NCBI GenBank assembly: GCA_964611125.1
Contig: CAZSZO010000020.1
Span: forward strand, 10,962-74,961
Direction of reading: 5' to 3'
DNA length: 64,000 bases
Source of the DNA: JAEUIX01 sp964611125
Lineage (GTDB): Bacteria > Planctomycetota > Phycisphaerae > Phycisphaerales > UBA1924
Shown here: one piece after another, positions 44,772 to 52,586 of the stretch
Numbering within the stretch: position 1 is the first letter of the stretch
How the letters are laid out: each line of letters begins with the position of its first letter
Made by a program: the position numbers and the translations under genes
Notes under the pieces: model-generated
The model's input: only the letters and a program-made list of their open reading frames with translations
Databases searched by the model: none
What the model was told of the DNA's origin: nothing

Positions 44772-45767
44772 TCAGGCGATGCGGATCATCGCTTCACGAT
44801 CCTTGGCGGTGATGACGCCGCCGGCGGCGGCGTCGCGGAGCCAGCGGCGGGCGTCCTCGGTGTAGCCGGCGGTGGGCTTGAGCTCGGGCAGGCGGGCGCA
44901 CCAGTGGCGGTTGAAGCGGGCCATGAGGGTCTCGCGGGCGAGCTTGGCGGCCATGGAGGCGAGGGCGACGGGAAGAAAGGCGGTCTCGGCCTCGGTCTGG
45001 AAGATCACCGTCATGGCCCGGCCGGGGGCGGAGAGGTCGTAGCGGCTGCGCTGGTCAGTGTGTTCGCGGACGCGCACGCTGGCGCCGGGGACGAGCTCCG
45101 CGAGGGTCTCTGCGTAGTCGGTGCGGCCCCCCTGCCGATCGCAGACGATGCGGAGGCCAGTTCCATCAGAAGCGCCCTCCGGCCCCCACTGCTCCCAGGC
45201 GGCCCGCAGGTGGGCGGCGAGGCCGATGGCGGTCGCGGCGGCCTTGGTGTGGTGCGTGCGGACGGCGCGGTTGAAGGCGGACTCGCCGATCACGGCGCAA
45301 GACAGATCGAGGACCGAGACGCCGACGGGAGCGAGGCCCGCCGCGAGGACGTTGCCGGCGATGTCCATGGCGGCAAGGTCGGCGGAGGCCGGGGCGGGGA
45401 GGGGCGGACCGCCGTACCAGGGGAGGGGCTCGAGCGCGGCGCCGAGGGACTCGATGAGGCGGAGATCGGTTTCGGGGCGGCGGCCGAGGCAGCGGAGGAA
45501 GGCGTGGACGCCGCGCTCGAGATGGGTGAGGGGGTGGCGGGTGCGCGAGTCGTTGGGGAGCTTGAGTTTTTTGGAATCTTCGATGGCGATGCGGCGGCGC
45601 TTGTCGGAGGGCTTGCGGCAGATGCAGCCATCGAGGAGGGCCCAGAGGTCAGGGGCGGGGTCCCCCGGGCGCCAGGGGTCGATGCGGAGTGCGGCCATGC
45701 CGACGCAGAGCGGGCCAAGCAGGGGTCCGTATCCGGCTTCGTCGATTCCGGCGAGCACGAGGGGCAC
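44772..45767 (-). CDS. RNase HII-like protein
   Basis: A 331-aa protein. GIDEAGYGPLLGP at the N-terminus is the RNase HII signature (Asp-Glu metal ligands), and EDSKKLK and SMAAKLARETLM match later family regions. It is about 130 residues longer than usual RNase HII because of inserts around residues 60-130 and 190-260. It probably cleaves RNA in DNA-RNA hybrids, though activity of this long form is inferred. GTG 45767 has CGGAG about 9 bp upstream and starts directly at the motif; the frame upstream to 46334 is not coding. Confidence 0.75.
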   Translation of the reverse strand: MPLVLAGIDEAGYGPLLGPLCVGMAALRIDPWRPGDPAPDLWALLDGCICRKPSDKRRRIAIEDSKKLKLPNDSRTRHPLTHLERGVHAFLRCLGRRPETDLRLIESLGAALEPLPWYGGPPLPAPASADLAAMDIAGNVLAAGLAPVGVSVLDLSCAVIGESAFNRAVRTHHTKAAATAIGLAAHLRAAWEQWGPEGASDGTGLRIVCDRQGGRTDYAETLAELVPGASVRVREHTDQRSRYDLSAPGRAMTVIFQTEAETAFLPVALASMAAKLARETLMARFNRHWCARLPELKPTAGYTEDARRWLRDAAAGGVITAKDREAMIRIA

Positions 45768-46029
45768 GCGAGGCGGCTCCGCAGAGGGGGGATTCAAGGG
45801 GCTCCGACGGGGGGTCAGCTTACCTCGGTTGGAGCCTGCGCGGGGGCCGGGGGCTCGCGGCCGGCGGGGGATTGGGTGGCTTTGCCGCCGAAGGTGTGGC
45901 AGACTGTGGATGTGCGCGGGCGTTTGGCGAGCGGCAATGCGCTGCGGCGTCGGGCGTTGACCTGCGGTGTCGGGCCCACGACGTGTTCGGGCCGAGGGCC
46001 GATCAGGCCTTGGGCCAGGGGAGGATCGC

Positions 46030-46518
46030 ATGAGCAACGAGAATCTGGGGAATTTGGGTATCGGCGTCCGTCGGGCGGCCGCCTGGCTGCTGGCGCTGGG
46101 AGGCTTGGGAATGGCGCCGGGGGTGTGCCTGGCGGACACGATCACGGTGTACGTGTATGACTTTGAGCTGAGCACGGTCCCGCTGTCGGAGCCGGCGATT
46201 GACCCCGTGATCATGGTCGGCGACACGATCCGGTGGGTGTGGCTGCACGACTTCCACAACGTGGTCGCCTGTGTAGGGCAGGGAGATTTCTGGGAGTCGG
46301 ACGTGTTCAGCATGGGAGACACGTTCGTGCACACGTTCGATACGCCCGGGGTGTTCCAGTACTACTGCCAGCCGCATGGGCGCGACAACTTTGATGGCAC
46401 CTACGAGGGGATGGGCGGGTCGGTGACGGTGCTGGTTCCGAGCCCCTCCGGGGCCGGGGTGCTGTGTCTGGTCGGGCTGGCCGCGGCGCGGCGGCGGCGC
46501 CGGGCCGCGATTGGGTGA
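46030..46518 (+). CDS. Exported cupredoxin (plastocyanin-like) with CTERM-type tail
   Basis: A 162-aa protein. A signal peptide (WLLALGGLGMAPGVCLA) precedes a blue-copper domain: GDTIRWVWLHDFHNVVAC gives one His, and FQYYCQPHGRDN gives Cys and His, with Met in GMGGSVTV. The C-terminus has VPSPSGAGVLCLVGLAAARR plus an Arg cluster, a PEP-CTERM-like sorting tail. It probably carries electrons or binds copper at the cell surface. GGGGAGG lies 5 bp before the ATG. Confidence 0.87.
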   Translation: MSNENLGNLGIGVRRAAAWLLALGGLGMAPGVCLADTITVYVYDFELSTVPLSEPAIDPVIMVGDTIRWVWLHDFHNVVACVGQGDFWESDVFSMGDTFVHTFDTPGVFQYYCQPHGRDNFDGTYEGMGGSVTVLVPSPSGAGVLCLVGLAAARRRRRAAIG

Positions 46519-46575
46519 ATTTGCCTGGGTTACCAGAAAATTGCCTGTTGACAGTTGGCGCGCTGGCAATGACGC

Positions 46576-46593
46576 GATAACTTCAGCGTTATC
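46576..46593. promoter_or_regulatory. Inverted repeat (possible operator) before DUF1800
   Basis: GATAAC and GTTATC are separated by TTCAGC. A TTGACA hexamer (46548-46553) lies 22 bp upstream, too far for a normal promoter pair. AT-rich against its background, so an operator or promoter part is possible. Confidence 0.35.
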
Positions 46594-46725
46594 TCCGGCG
46601 AGTCGCCCCACTCATGCCCCTGACCCGCCGGATCCCTCCGCCGAAAACCTGGATAGTCCATGCGATGGTTCGCTGCTGAGCGCGCGCACGGGTCCTTCCG
46701 CTTTCCGCCCAACGGAGTTCATCAC

Positions 46726-48354
46726 ATGACCCACCCGACCACGGTCGTTTCCGTTCCCAACGCTCAGCCGGGCCGCGATCGTGAGATGCGGCTGGGGCGG
46801 CGAGGGTTGTTCTCGCGGGCCGCGCTGATGGCGCTGGCCGGCGGCGGCGCGGCGGCCGCAACATCACGGGCGAAGGCGTCGCCGCCCAGCGTGTCGGCTG
46901 AGGTCGACCCGGGCTCGCTGACGCGGAAGCTGGTGTCGCGGCTCACCTTCGGCTTCACCGAGGGTGAGTACAGCGTGGCCCAGAATTTGGGGTACCAGGG
47001 GTACCTCGAGCGGCAACTGAATCTGACTGCGGCCGATGAGGACCCGGCGGTGACGGCGGTGCTGAACAACGCGACGCTGTTCCCGTGGCTGAATGCCACC
47101 AACGACGCCCTGCAGGCGCAGTTCCAGATCAACGGCGGCGTGATCGCCAACGACCTGATCAATCACACAATTTTCCGCTCGGTCTTCTCGCGGCTGCAGC
47201 TCTTCGAGCGGATGGTGGAGTTCTGGTCGGACCACTTCAGCATGGATGTGTCGGTGGACCAGTTGCAGTGGCTGAAGATGATCGACGACCGGGCGATCCG
47301 GGCGAACGCGATGCGATCGTTTGAGGAGCTGGTGAACGCCTCGGCCCGCAGCGCGGCGATGCTGAACTACCTGGACAATGACGTGAGCCGGGTCGGAGCC
47401 ATCAATGAGAACTATGCCCGCGAGTTGATGGAGCTGCACACGCTGAGCGTGAACGGCGGGTACACGCAGGCGGACGTGGTCGCGGTGGCCCGCTGCCTGA
47501 CGGGATGGACGTGGTGGAGCCGCAACCCCCCCACCCCCGCTGACTACGGCACGTTCCGATACAACAGCGGCAACCACGACAACAACGCCAAGACGCTGTC
47601 GCCGATCTTCAATCGCGCCAATCCGACGCAGCCGCTGGTGATCCCGGCGGGCGGCGGCCAGAACGACGCCCAGACGGTGATCAACATCCTGGTGGCGCAC
47701 CCGAATACGGCGGACTTCATTGCGACGAAGCTGTGCCAGCGGTTCCTGGGGGAGGGAACGCCGAGGGCGGTGATCGATTCGGTCAAGGCGGCGTACCTCA
47801 GCACCACGCCCAAGGGCGATGTGAGGACGATGCTGCGGGCGATCTTCGATCCCAATGTGCTGGCGGATGCGGGCCAGAAGATCAAGCGGCCGTTCCACCT
47901 GTTCGCGTCGGCGATGCGGCCGCTGCTGGCGGGGCCATCGGCGATCACAGCGTTCTCCACGCTTCAGGGGTACTACTTCCGGGCGGGGCAGAGGCCCTTC
48001 AACTGGAGTCCGCCCGACGGGTACCCGGACAGTAATGAGTACTGGACGGGGCTGGTGCTGCCGCGCTGGAACTTCGCGGCGGGGCTCGTCACGAGCAACA
48101 ACTCAACGGGCGGGACGACGGGCGGCATCAACGGCGTGTCGGTGAACGCGGCGACGGTGGACGCGTTCTTCCCGGGGATGACCACACGCGACCAGATCCT
48201 TGCGAAGCTCAACCAGTCGCTCTTCGGCGGCGTGTGGCCCCAGGCGGAGCGCGATGCCATCCGAACGTTCCTGCCTTCGGGCACATTGACAGCCACGAAC
48301 AAGCGCGACGCGCTGGGGCTGGCCTTCTCCTCGCCGACGTTCCAGTACGTCTGA
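46726..48354 (+). CDS. DUF1800 domain-containing protein
   Basis: A 542-aa exported protein. A signal-like N-terminus (RRGLFSRAALMALAGGGAAA) resembles a Tat signal. The DUF1800 core begins at LTRKLVSRLTFGFTEGEYS and includes FERMVEFWSDHFSMDV, NYARELMELHTLSVNGGYTQ and LCQRFLGEGTP. Function unknown, but it is almost always paired with a DUF1501 gene, as here. CGGAG lies 8 bp before the ATG. Confidence 0.93.
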   Translation: MTHPTTVVSVPNAQPGRDREMRLGRRGLFSRAALMALAGGGAAAATSRAKASPPSVSAEVDPGSLTRKLVSRLTFGFTEGEYSVAQNLGYQGYLERQLNLTAADEDPAVTAVLNNATLFPWLNATNDALQAQFQINGGVIANDLINHTIFRSVFSRLQLFERMVEFWSDHFSMDVSVDQLQWLKMIDDRAIRANAMRSFEELVNASARSAAMLNYLDNDVSRVGAINENYARELMELHTLSVNGGYTQADVVAVARCLTGWTWWSRNPPTPADYGTFRYNSGNHDNNAKTLSPIFNRANPTQPLVIPAGGGQNDAQTVINILVAHPNTADFIATKLCQRFLGEGTPRAVIDSVKAAYLSTTPKGDVRTMLRAIFDPNVLADAGQKIKRPFHLFASAMRPLLAGPSAITAFSTLQGYYFRAGQRPFNWSPPDGYPDSNEYWTGLVLPRWNFAAGLVTSNNSTGGTTGGINGVSVNAATVDAFFPGMTTRDQILAKLNQSLFGGVWPQAERDAIRTFLPSGTLTATNKRDALGLAFSSPTFQYV

Positions 48355-48489
48355 CGTCCGTCGACTCTGCTCCAACTTGCGGCGTCACCTCGCCGCGCCC
48401 TTTCCTCCTCGCGCACACTCCGACCCCAGCACGGCGCCTGCCACCCAAACCGCACCCCACGCCGCGCCCGTTTGCCTGAAAGGCCAGCC

Positions 48490-49887
48490 ATGAGCGACCA
48501 ACTGCACACCGCCTGTGATGAGTACATGCAGCTCTCGCGCCGCAAGTTCATGGTCGCGTCGACGGCGATGCTGGCCCTGCCGGCGTGCTTCCCGCGGGTG
48601 TCCTACGCCGAGAGCCACACTTCGGCGCCTCAGGACGTGGTGATCCAGCTCTACCTGCGGGGCGGCACCGACGGCCTGAGTGTGGTGGCCCCTTGGAACG
48701 AGGCGAACTACATCAACGCCCGTCCGAACATCAAGATCACGGCGCCGGGGTCGGGCGTGCTGGGTGCGCTGGACCCGCTGGCGGGAAACACGGCGAGCAG
48801 CCCGACGGCCCCGGGGGGCCAGGTGGTGTTCGGGTTCAACCCGGCGATGGCGCCGCTGATGGGGGCGTATGGGGATGGGAAGCTGGCGATCATCCAGGCG
48901 ACGGGCCTCACGAACCAGTCGAAGTCTCACTTTGACGCCCAGAAGTTCATGGAAGTGGCGAAGCTGAACGACCCCAATGTGGCGACGGGGTGGCTGGGGC
49001 GGCACTTGATCACGCAGACGACGCCGCTGAACCCGAACGGAACGCTCCGGGCCGTGGGCGTGGCTGACGGCTTGCAGCGAGCCCTGGTGGGCTCCGACAA
49101 GGCCGTGCCGATTCCCGATATGCAGAACAACCCGGGGACGCCGCCGGCACTGAACAATTTCGCCGGCTACGGGCTTCAGGGGACCACTTCGACCAAGGCG
49201 GCCAGGCAGTCGGGCATCGACGTCATGTTCGAGTCGTTCGGCGGAGCCATTGGGGACTCGGCGAACAACACGCTGGCGACGATCGGCCTGCTGAACCAGA
49301 TCGGCGCGGCTGGATATCAGCACTCGATCCCCGCGGGGAACAATCCCGCGGCGTATCCGACGTCGTCGCTGGGCAATGCGCTCAAGTCATCGGCGGCGCT
49401 GATCAACGCGCAGGTGGGCGTCGAGGCTATCGCGATCGACTACGGCGGGTGGGATCTGCACAACAACGAAGGCACCGCGACCGGCGGCGTAAACGACCCG
49501 GCGTCCAACATGTTCCGGCAGATCGACACGCTGGCGAAGGCGCTCAGCGCGTTCTACGCCGACATCATCGTGGGCAAGGGCCGCAGCGTGATTGTGGTGG
49601 TGATCTCGGAGTTCGGCCGGCGCGTCGGCCAGAACGGCACCGTCGGCACCGACCACGGCTACGGCAACATGATGATGGTGCTGGGTAACGCGGTGGCGGG
49701 GCGGCGGATCATCACCAACTGGCCGGGCATCTCAGCGTCGCAGCCAGCGACCAATGTCGACCTGGGCGTGACGATCGACTACCGCGACATTCTGGCCGAG
49801 ATCGTGGCGGAGCGTCTCGGGAACGCCGCGAACCTGGCCACCATCTTCCCCGGGTACACGCCCACGTTCCGCGGGATCACGACCTGA
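48490..49887 (+). CDS. DUF1501 domain-containing protein
   Basis: A 465-aa protein. SRRKFMVASTAMLALPACF is a Tat-like signal. The DUF1501 domain (sulfatase/alkaline phosphatase-like fold) has VIQLYLRGGTDGLSVV, MEVAKLNDPN, DYGGWDLHNNEG and VVISEFGRRVGQNGTVGTDH, with probable metal ligands. It follows DUF1800 by 135 bp and precedes a dockerin protein; the three may be exported and used together. Confidence 0.94.
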   Translation: MSDQLHTACDEYMQLSRRKFMVASTAMLALPACFPRVSYAESHTSAPQDVVIQLYLRGGTDGLSVVAPWNEANYINARPNIKITAPGSGVLGALDPLAGNTASSPTAPGGQVVFGFNPAMAPLMGAYGDGKLAIIQATGLTNQSKSHFDAQKFMEVAKLNDPNVATGWLGRHLITQTTPLNPNGTLRAVGVADGLQRALVGSDKAVPIPDMQNNPGTPPALNNFAGYGLQGTTSTKAARQSGIDVMFESFGGAIGDSANNTLATIGLLNQIGAAGYQHSIPAGNNPAAYPTSSLGNALKSSAALINAQVGVEAIAIDYGGWDLHNNEGTATGGVNDPASNMFRQIDTLAKALSAFYADIIVGKGRSVIVVVISEFGRRVGQNGTVGTDHGYGNMMMVLGNAVAGRRIITNWPGISASQPATNVDLGVTIDYRDILAEIVAERLGNAANLATIFPGYTPTFRGITT

Positions 49888-49995
49888 GCCGGCCAGGCGG
49901 CGCAGTCCGCACCGGTTCGCAGATTCGATGACCTTTGGCCCGACCGTCCGAAGACCCGGCCCTCAGCCCCCCAAGCCAAACCTCGGAGCACCCCG

Positions 49996-50979
49996 ATGCG
50001 CCAGAACCTCCGCTCCCGAATCCAGTCCGGTGTTCTTCTGATCGTCGCGACCGCGGCGGGGCAGGCCTGCCTCGCCCAGTCGGCGATCTTCAGCAACGGC
50101 TCGAGCGACCCGCTGACGCCGGCGCTTGGAACCGGCACGACCACATCGAGCGGCGCCCAAGCCCCGGCGGGGGCGCAATGGAGCGAGACGGCCCAGGTCT
50201 CCGCGACGGAGTCGAACGCGGTGATCGGCTTCAGCACGCACGCCTACTCGGGTGGCGCCTACCGCTTCGCCGATGACTTCACGGTGCCCGCGGGCCGGGT
50301 GTGGCGGCTGGATGCGGCCGACTTCTTCGCGTATCAGACGGGGGCCCCGCTGCCGCCGGGCGCTTCGCCCTTCAGCGGGCTGAGCGTGCGGATCTGGTCG
50401 GGCGTTCCGGGCGCGCCGGGCAGCGAGGTGCTCTTCGGCGACGGGAGCGCCAACCGGCTGGTCTCGTCGGTCGGCGGAGGGTACTACCGGGTCATGAACT
50501 CGGCGGTGCTGCCGCTGGGAGGGCTGCCCGACGCTTCGCGTCTGATCTGGCGGAGTGAGGCGGCGCTCGATGGCGTGGTGCTCGGGCCGGGAACCTACTG
50601 GATCGACTGGCAGTACAGCGTGGCGCCCGGGGCGAGCGCGTTCTCACCTCCGGTGACCAAGCCCGGCGTTCGGACGCAGGCGGGCTGGAATGCGCTGCAA
50701 CTCAAGCCATCGGGGGTGTGGGCGGCGGTGATCGATGGCGGCAAGCCGGAGGCGGCGGCGGATGCGCCGCAGGACATGCCGTTCATCCTGCTGGGCGTGG
50801 ATGCCTGCGCGACTGATTTCAACCTGGACGGCGCGAGCGATCCGGACGATCTGGCGGACGTCATCGCCGCGTTCTTCGCCGTGCCGCCCGACCCGCGGGC
50901 GGACATCAACGGGGACGGCGTGGTTGATCCCGACGACCTTGCTGATTACATCGCTGCGTACTTTGGCGGGGCCTGCTGA
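49996..50979 (+). CDS. Secreted protein with GC-type dockerin C-terminus (327 aa)
   Basis: A signal peptide (SGVLLIVATAAGQACLA) is followed by a beta-rich domain of about 230 residues with GGAYRFADDFTVPAGRVWRL and a GPGTYWIDWQYS strand pattern. The C-terminus is a dockerin: DFNLDGASDPDDLADVI and DINGDGVVDPDDLADYI, ending GAC. GGAG lies 7 bp before the ATG. It lies 109 bp after DUF1501, probably in the same unit. Function unknown. Confidence 0.88.
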   Translation: MRQNLRSRIQSGVLLIVATAAGQACLAQSAIFSNGSSDPLTPALGTGTTTSSGAQAPAGAQWSETAQVSATESNAVIGFSTHAYSGGAYRFADDFTVPAGRVWRLDAADFFAYQTGAPLPPGASPFSGLSVRIWSGVPGAPGSEVLFGDGSANRLVSSVGGGYYRVMNSAVLPLGGLPDASRLIWRSEAALDGVVLGPGTYWIDWQYSVAPGASAFSPPVTKPGVRTQAGWNALQLKPSGVWAAVIDGGKPEAAADAPQDMPFILLGVDACATDFNLDGASDPDDLADVIAAFFAVPPDPRADINGDGVVDPDDLADYIAAYFGGAC

Positions 50980-51288
50980 AGGGCGGCGCCCCCGAGCGGC
51001 TTGATGCCCGCGATGCGTCCAGCGGAGAGCTGGCGGTTGGCCAACTGCGCCGATGAACCGGCTCATAAACGCGCAGATCTTGCTGAGCGCGGGTCTTGGC
51101 TATCCACCATGGGCAGGGGATCACCCCTAAAGGCGTTACGATCGCGACGCCTGTGGGCTGTCTCTCGCTTCAGCCTCGAAGCTGGGCGGTCGATTTGACG
51201 GAGGCTCAGTGTTTCGCCGGAGGCGTTTGCCCGGCGGCGCTCGGCGTGCACGCGCGGCCCCCTCGGGGGCCCCTCCGGAGGTCGAAGC
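50980..51288. other. 309-bp leader/intergenic region before the binding-protein gene
   Basis: No coding signal. Near its end two palindromes abut: 51256-51271 (GGCCCCC/GGGGGCC around TC) and 51272-51281 (CCTCC/GGAGG). The second contains the ribosome-binding site, so folding could hide it. Function as a regulatory leader is inferred. Confidence 0.5.
51256..51281 (+). promoter_or_regulatory. Palindromes covering the ribosome-binding site
   Basis: A 7-bp GC stem with a tight centre lies directly before a 10-bp palindrome whose right half is the GGAGG site, 7 bp from ATG 51289. It could act as an RNA thermosensor or translational switch; not testable here. Confidence 0.4.
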
Positions 51289-52473
51289 ATGAACCTGAAG
51301 AACTTGATGGCGGTTGGGCTGGTAGGTCTGGCGGCGGCGGCCGGCGCGGCGATGGCCGATGACGGCGTTGCGGCCGACAAGGTGCTCGTGGGGCAGGCGG
51401 CGGCCCTCAAGGGCCCGGCGTCGGCCCTGGGCGAGGGGATGCAGGCGGGGATGACGGCGTACTTCAACAAGGTGAACGCGTCGGGCGGCGTCAATGGCCG
51501 GAAGATCGAGCTCAAGACGCTCAACGACGGCTACGAGCCTGAGAAGTGCGAGGCGGCGACGAAGGTGCTGCTGGAGCAGGAGAAGGTCTTCGCGCTGATC
51601 GGCTACGTGGGCACGCCGACGTCAAAGGTGGCGGTCCCGCTGGCTGAGAAGGCCGGGGCGCCGTTCATCGGGGCGTTCACGGGCGCCGAGTTCCTGCGGA
51701 GCCCGTTCAACCCCATGGTGGTGAACGTGCGGGCCAGCTACTTCCAGGAGACGGAGCGGATGGCCCAGATCCTGGTGGACCAGAAAGGCCAGAAGAAGGT
51801 CGCGTGCTTCTATCAGAACGACGCCTTCGGCCAGGCGGGCCTGGCGGGGATCGAGAAGGCGCTCAAGGCCCGGGGCCTGGAGCTGTGCGCCAAGGGGACG
51901 TTCGAGCGGAACACGGTGGCGATTTCCGAGGCGCTGAGCACGATCGGCGCGGCCAAGCCCGACGCGGTGGTGATGGTCGGTCCGTACAAGCCGTGCGCCG
52001 CGTTCATCAAGGCGGCCCGCGAGAACGAAGGGACCAAGACCGCGACGCTCGTGAACATCTCGTTCGTCGGGACGACGGCCCTGCTGGGCGAGCTGGGCGG
52101 CGCGGGCGACGGCACGATCATCACGCAGGTGGTGCCCTATCCGTGGGACAACGCGCTCCCGGCGGTGAAGGAGTACACCGAGGACATGAACAAGGCGGGG
52201 CTGGGGGCGAAGATCGATTTCATCAGCCTGGAGGGATACCTCACGGCGAAGTTCTTCTGCCAGAACCTGGCCAAGATCGAGGGCGAGCCCACCCGCGAGA
52301 AGTTCCTCAAGGTGCTCGCGACGGCGGGCAACTTCGACCTCGGGGGCGTGAAGCTGACCTTCGGCGCCAGCGACAACCAGGGCATGGATGAGGTCTTCGC
52401 GACGGTGATCCAGGGCGGCAAGGCGGTCCCGCTCACCGGCGGCGGCGTGGCGGGCGTGCCCACGGACAAGTGA
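51289..52473 (+). CDS. Periplasmic amino-acid/amide-type binding protein (LivJ family)
   Basis: A 394-aa protein. A signal peptide (AVGLVGLAAAAGAAMA) precedes the type I binding fold: VLVGQAAALKGPASALGEGM, INGRK-like VNGRKIELKTLNDGYEPEKC, FALIGYVGTPTSKVAVPL and YQNDAFGQAGLAG. This family binds branched-chain amino acids, urea or amides for ABC transporters. No permease or ATPase is nearby; the next gene is a chemoreceptor, so it may serve as a sensor subunit. GGAGG lies 7 bp before the ATG. Confidence 0.92.
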   Translation: MNLKNLMAVGLVGLAAAAGAAMADDGVAADKVLVGQAAALKGPASALGEGMQAGMTAYFNKVNASGGVNGRKIELKTLNDGYEPEKCEAATKVLLEQEKVFALIGYVGTPTSKVAVPLAEKAGAPFIGAFTGAEFLRSPFNPMVVNVRASYFQETERMAQILVDQKGQKKVACFYQNDAFGQAGLAGIEKALKARGLELCAKGTFERNTVAISEALSTIGAAKPDAVVMVGPYKPCAAFIKAARENEGTKTATLVNISFVGTTALLGELGGAGDGTIITQVVPYPWDNALPAVKEYTEDMNKAGLGAKIDFISLEGYLTAKFFCQNLAKIEGEPTREKFLKVLATAGNFDLGGVKLTFGASDNQGMDEVFATVIQGGKAVPLTGGGVAGVPTDK

Positions 52474-52534
52474 TCGGCGGAGCGAGGCGAACGAGCACTG
52501 CGCCGAGAGGCGCAGCTTCACTGAAACAGCCAAC

Positions 52535-52568
52535 GGCGCCGGGCGGGTCGAACCGACCGGCGCCTTTT
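52535..52568 (+). terminator. Rho-independent terminator between binding protein and chemoreceptor
   Basis: Stem GGCGCCGG/CCGGCGCC (52535-52542, 52557-52564) with an inner 3-bp stem (GGT/ACC), followed by TTTT (52565-52568). It is 62 bp after the stop and 19 bp before the chemoreceptor start, so it likely makes the downstream gene less expressed. Confidence 0.85.
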
Positions 52569-52586
52569 CACTCTGGAGAGACCCTG

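Noticed and set aside
46548..46553. TTGACA as a promoter for DUF1800
   Set aside because: Perfect -35, but the nearest -10-like hexamer is 22 bp away and no match exists at 16-18 bp.
51060..51250. A known riboswitch before the binding-protein gene
   Set aside because: I compared it from memory with guanidine, glycine and glutamine riboswitch motifs and found no clear core; a covariance-model search would decide.
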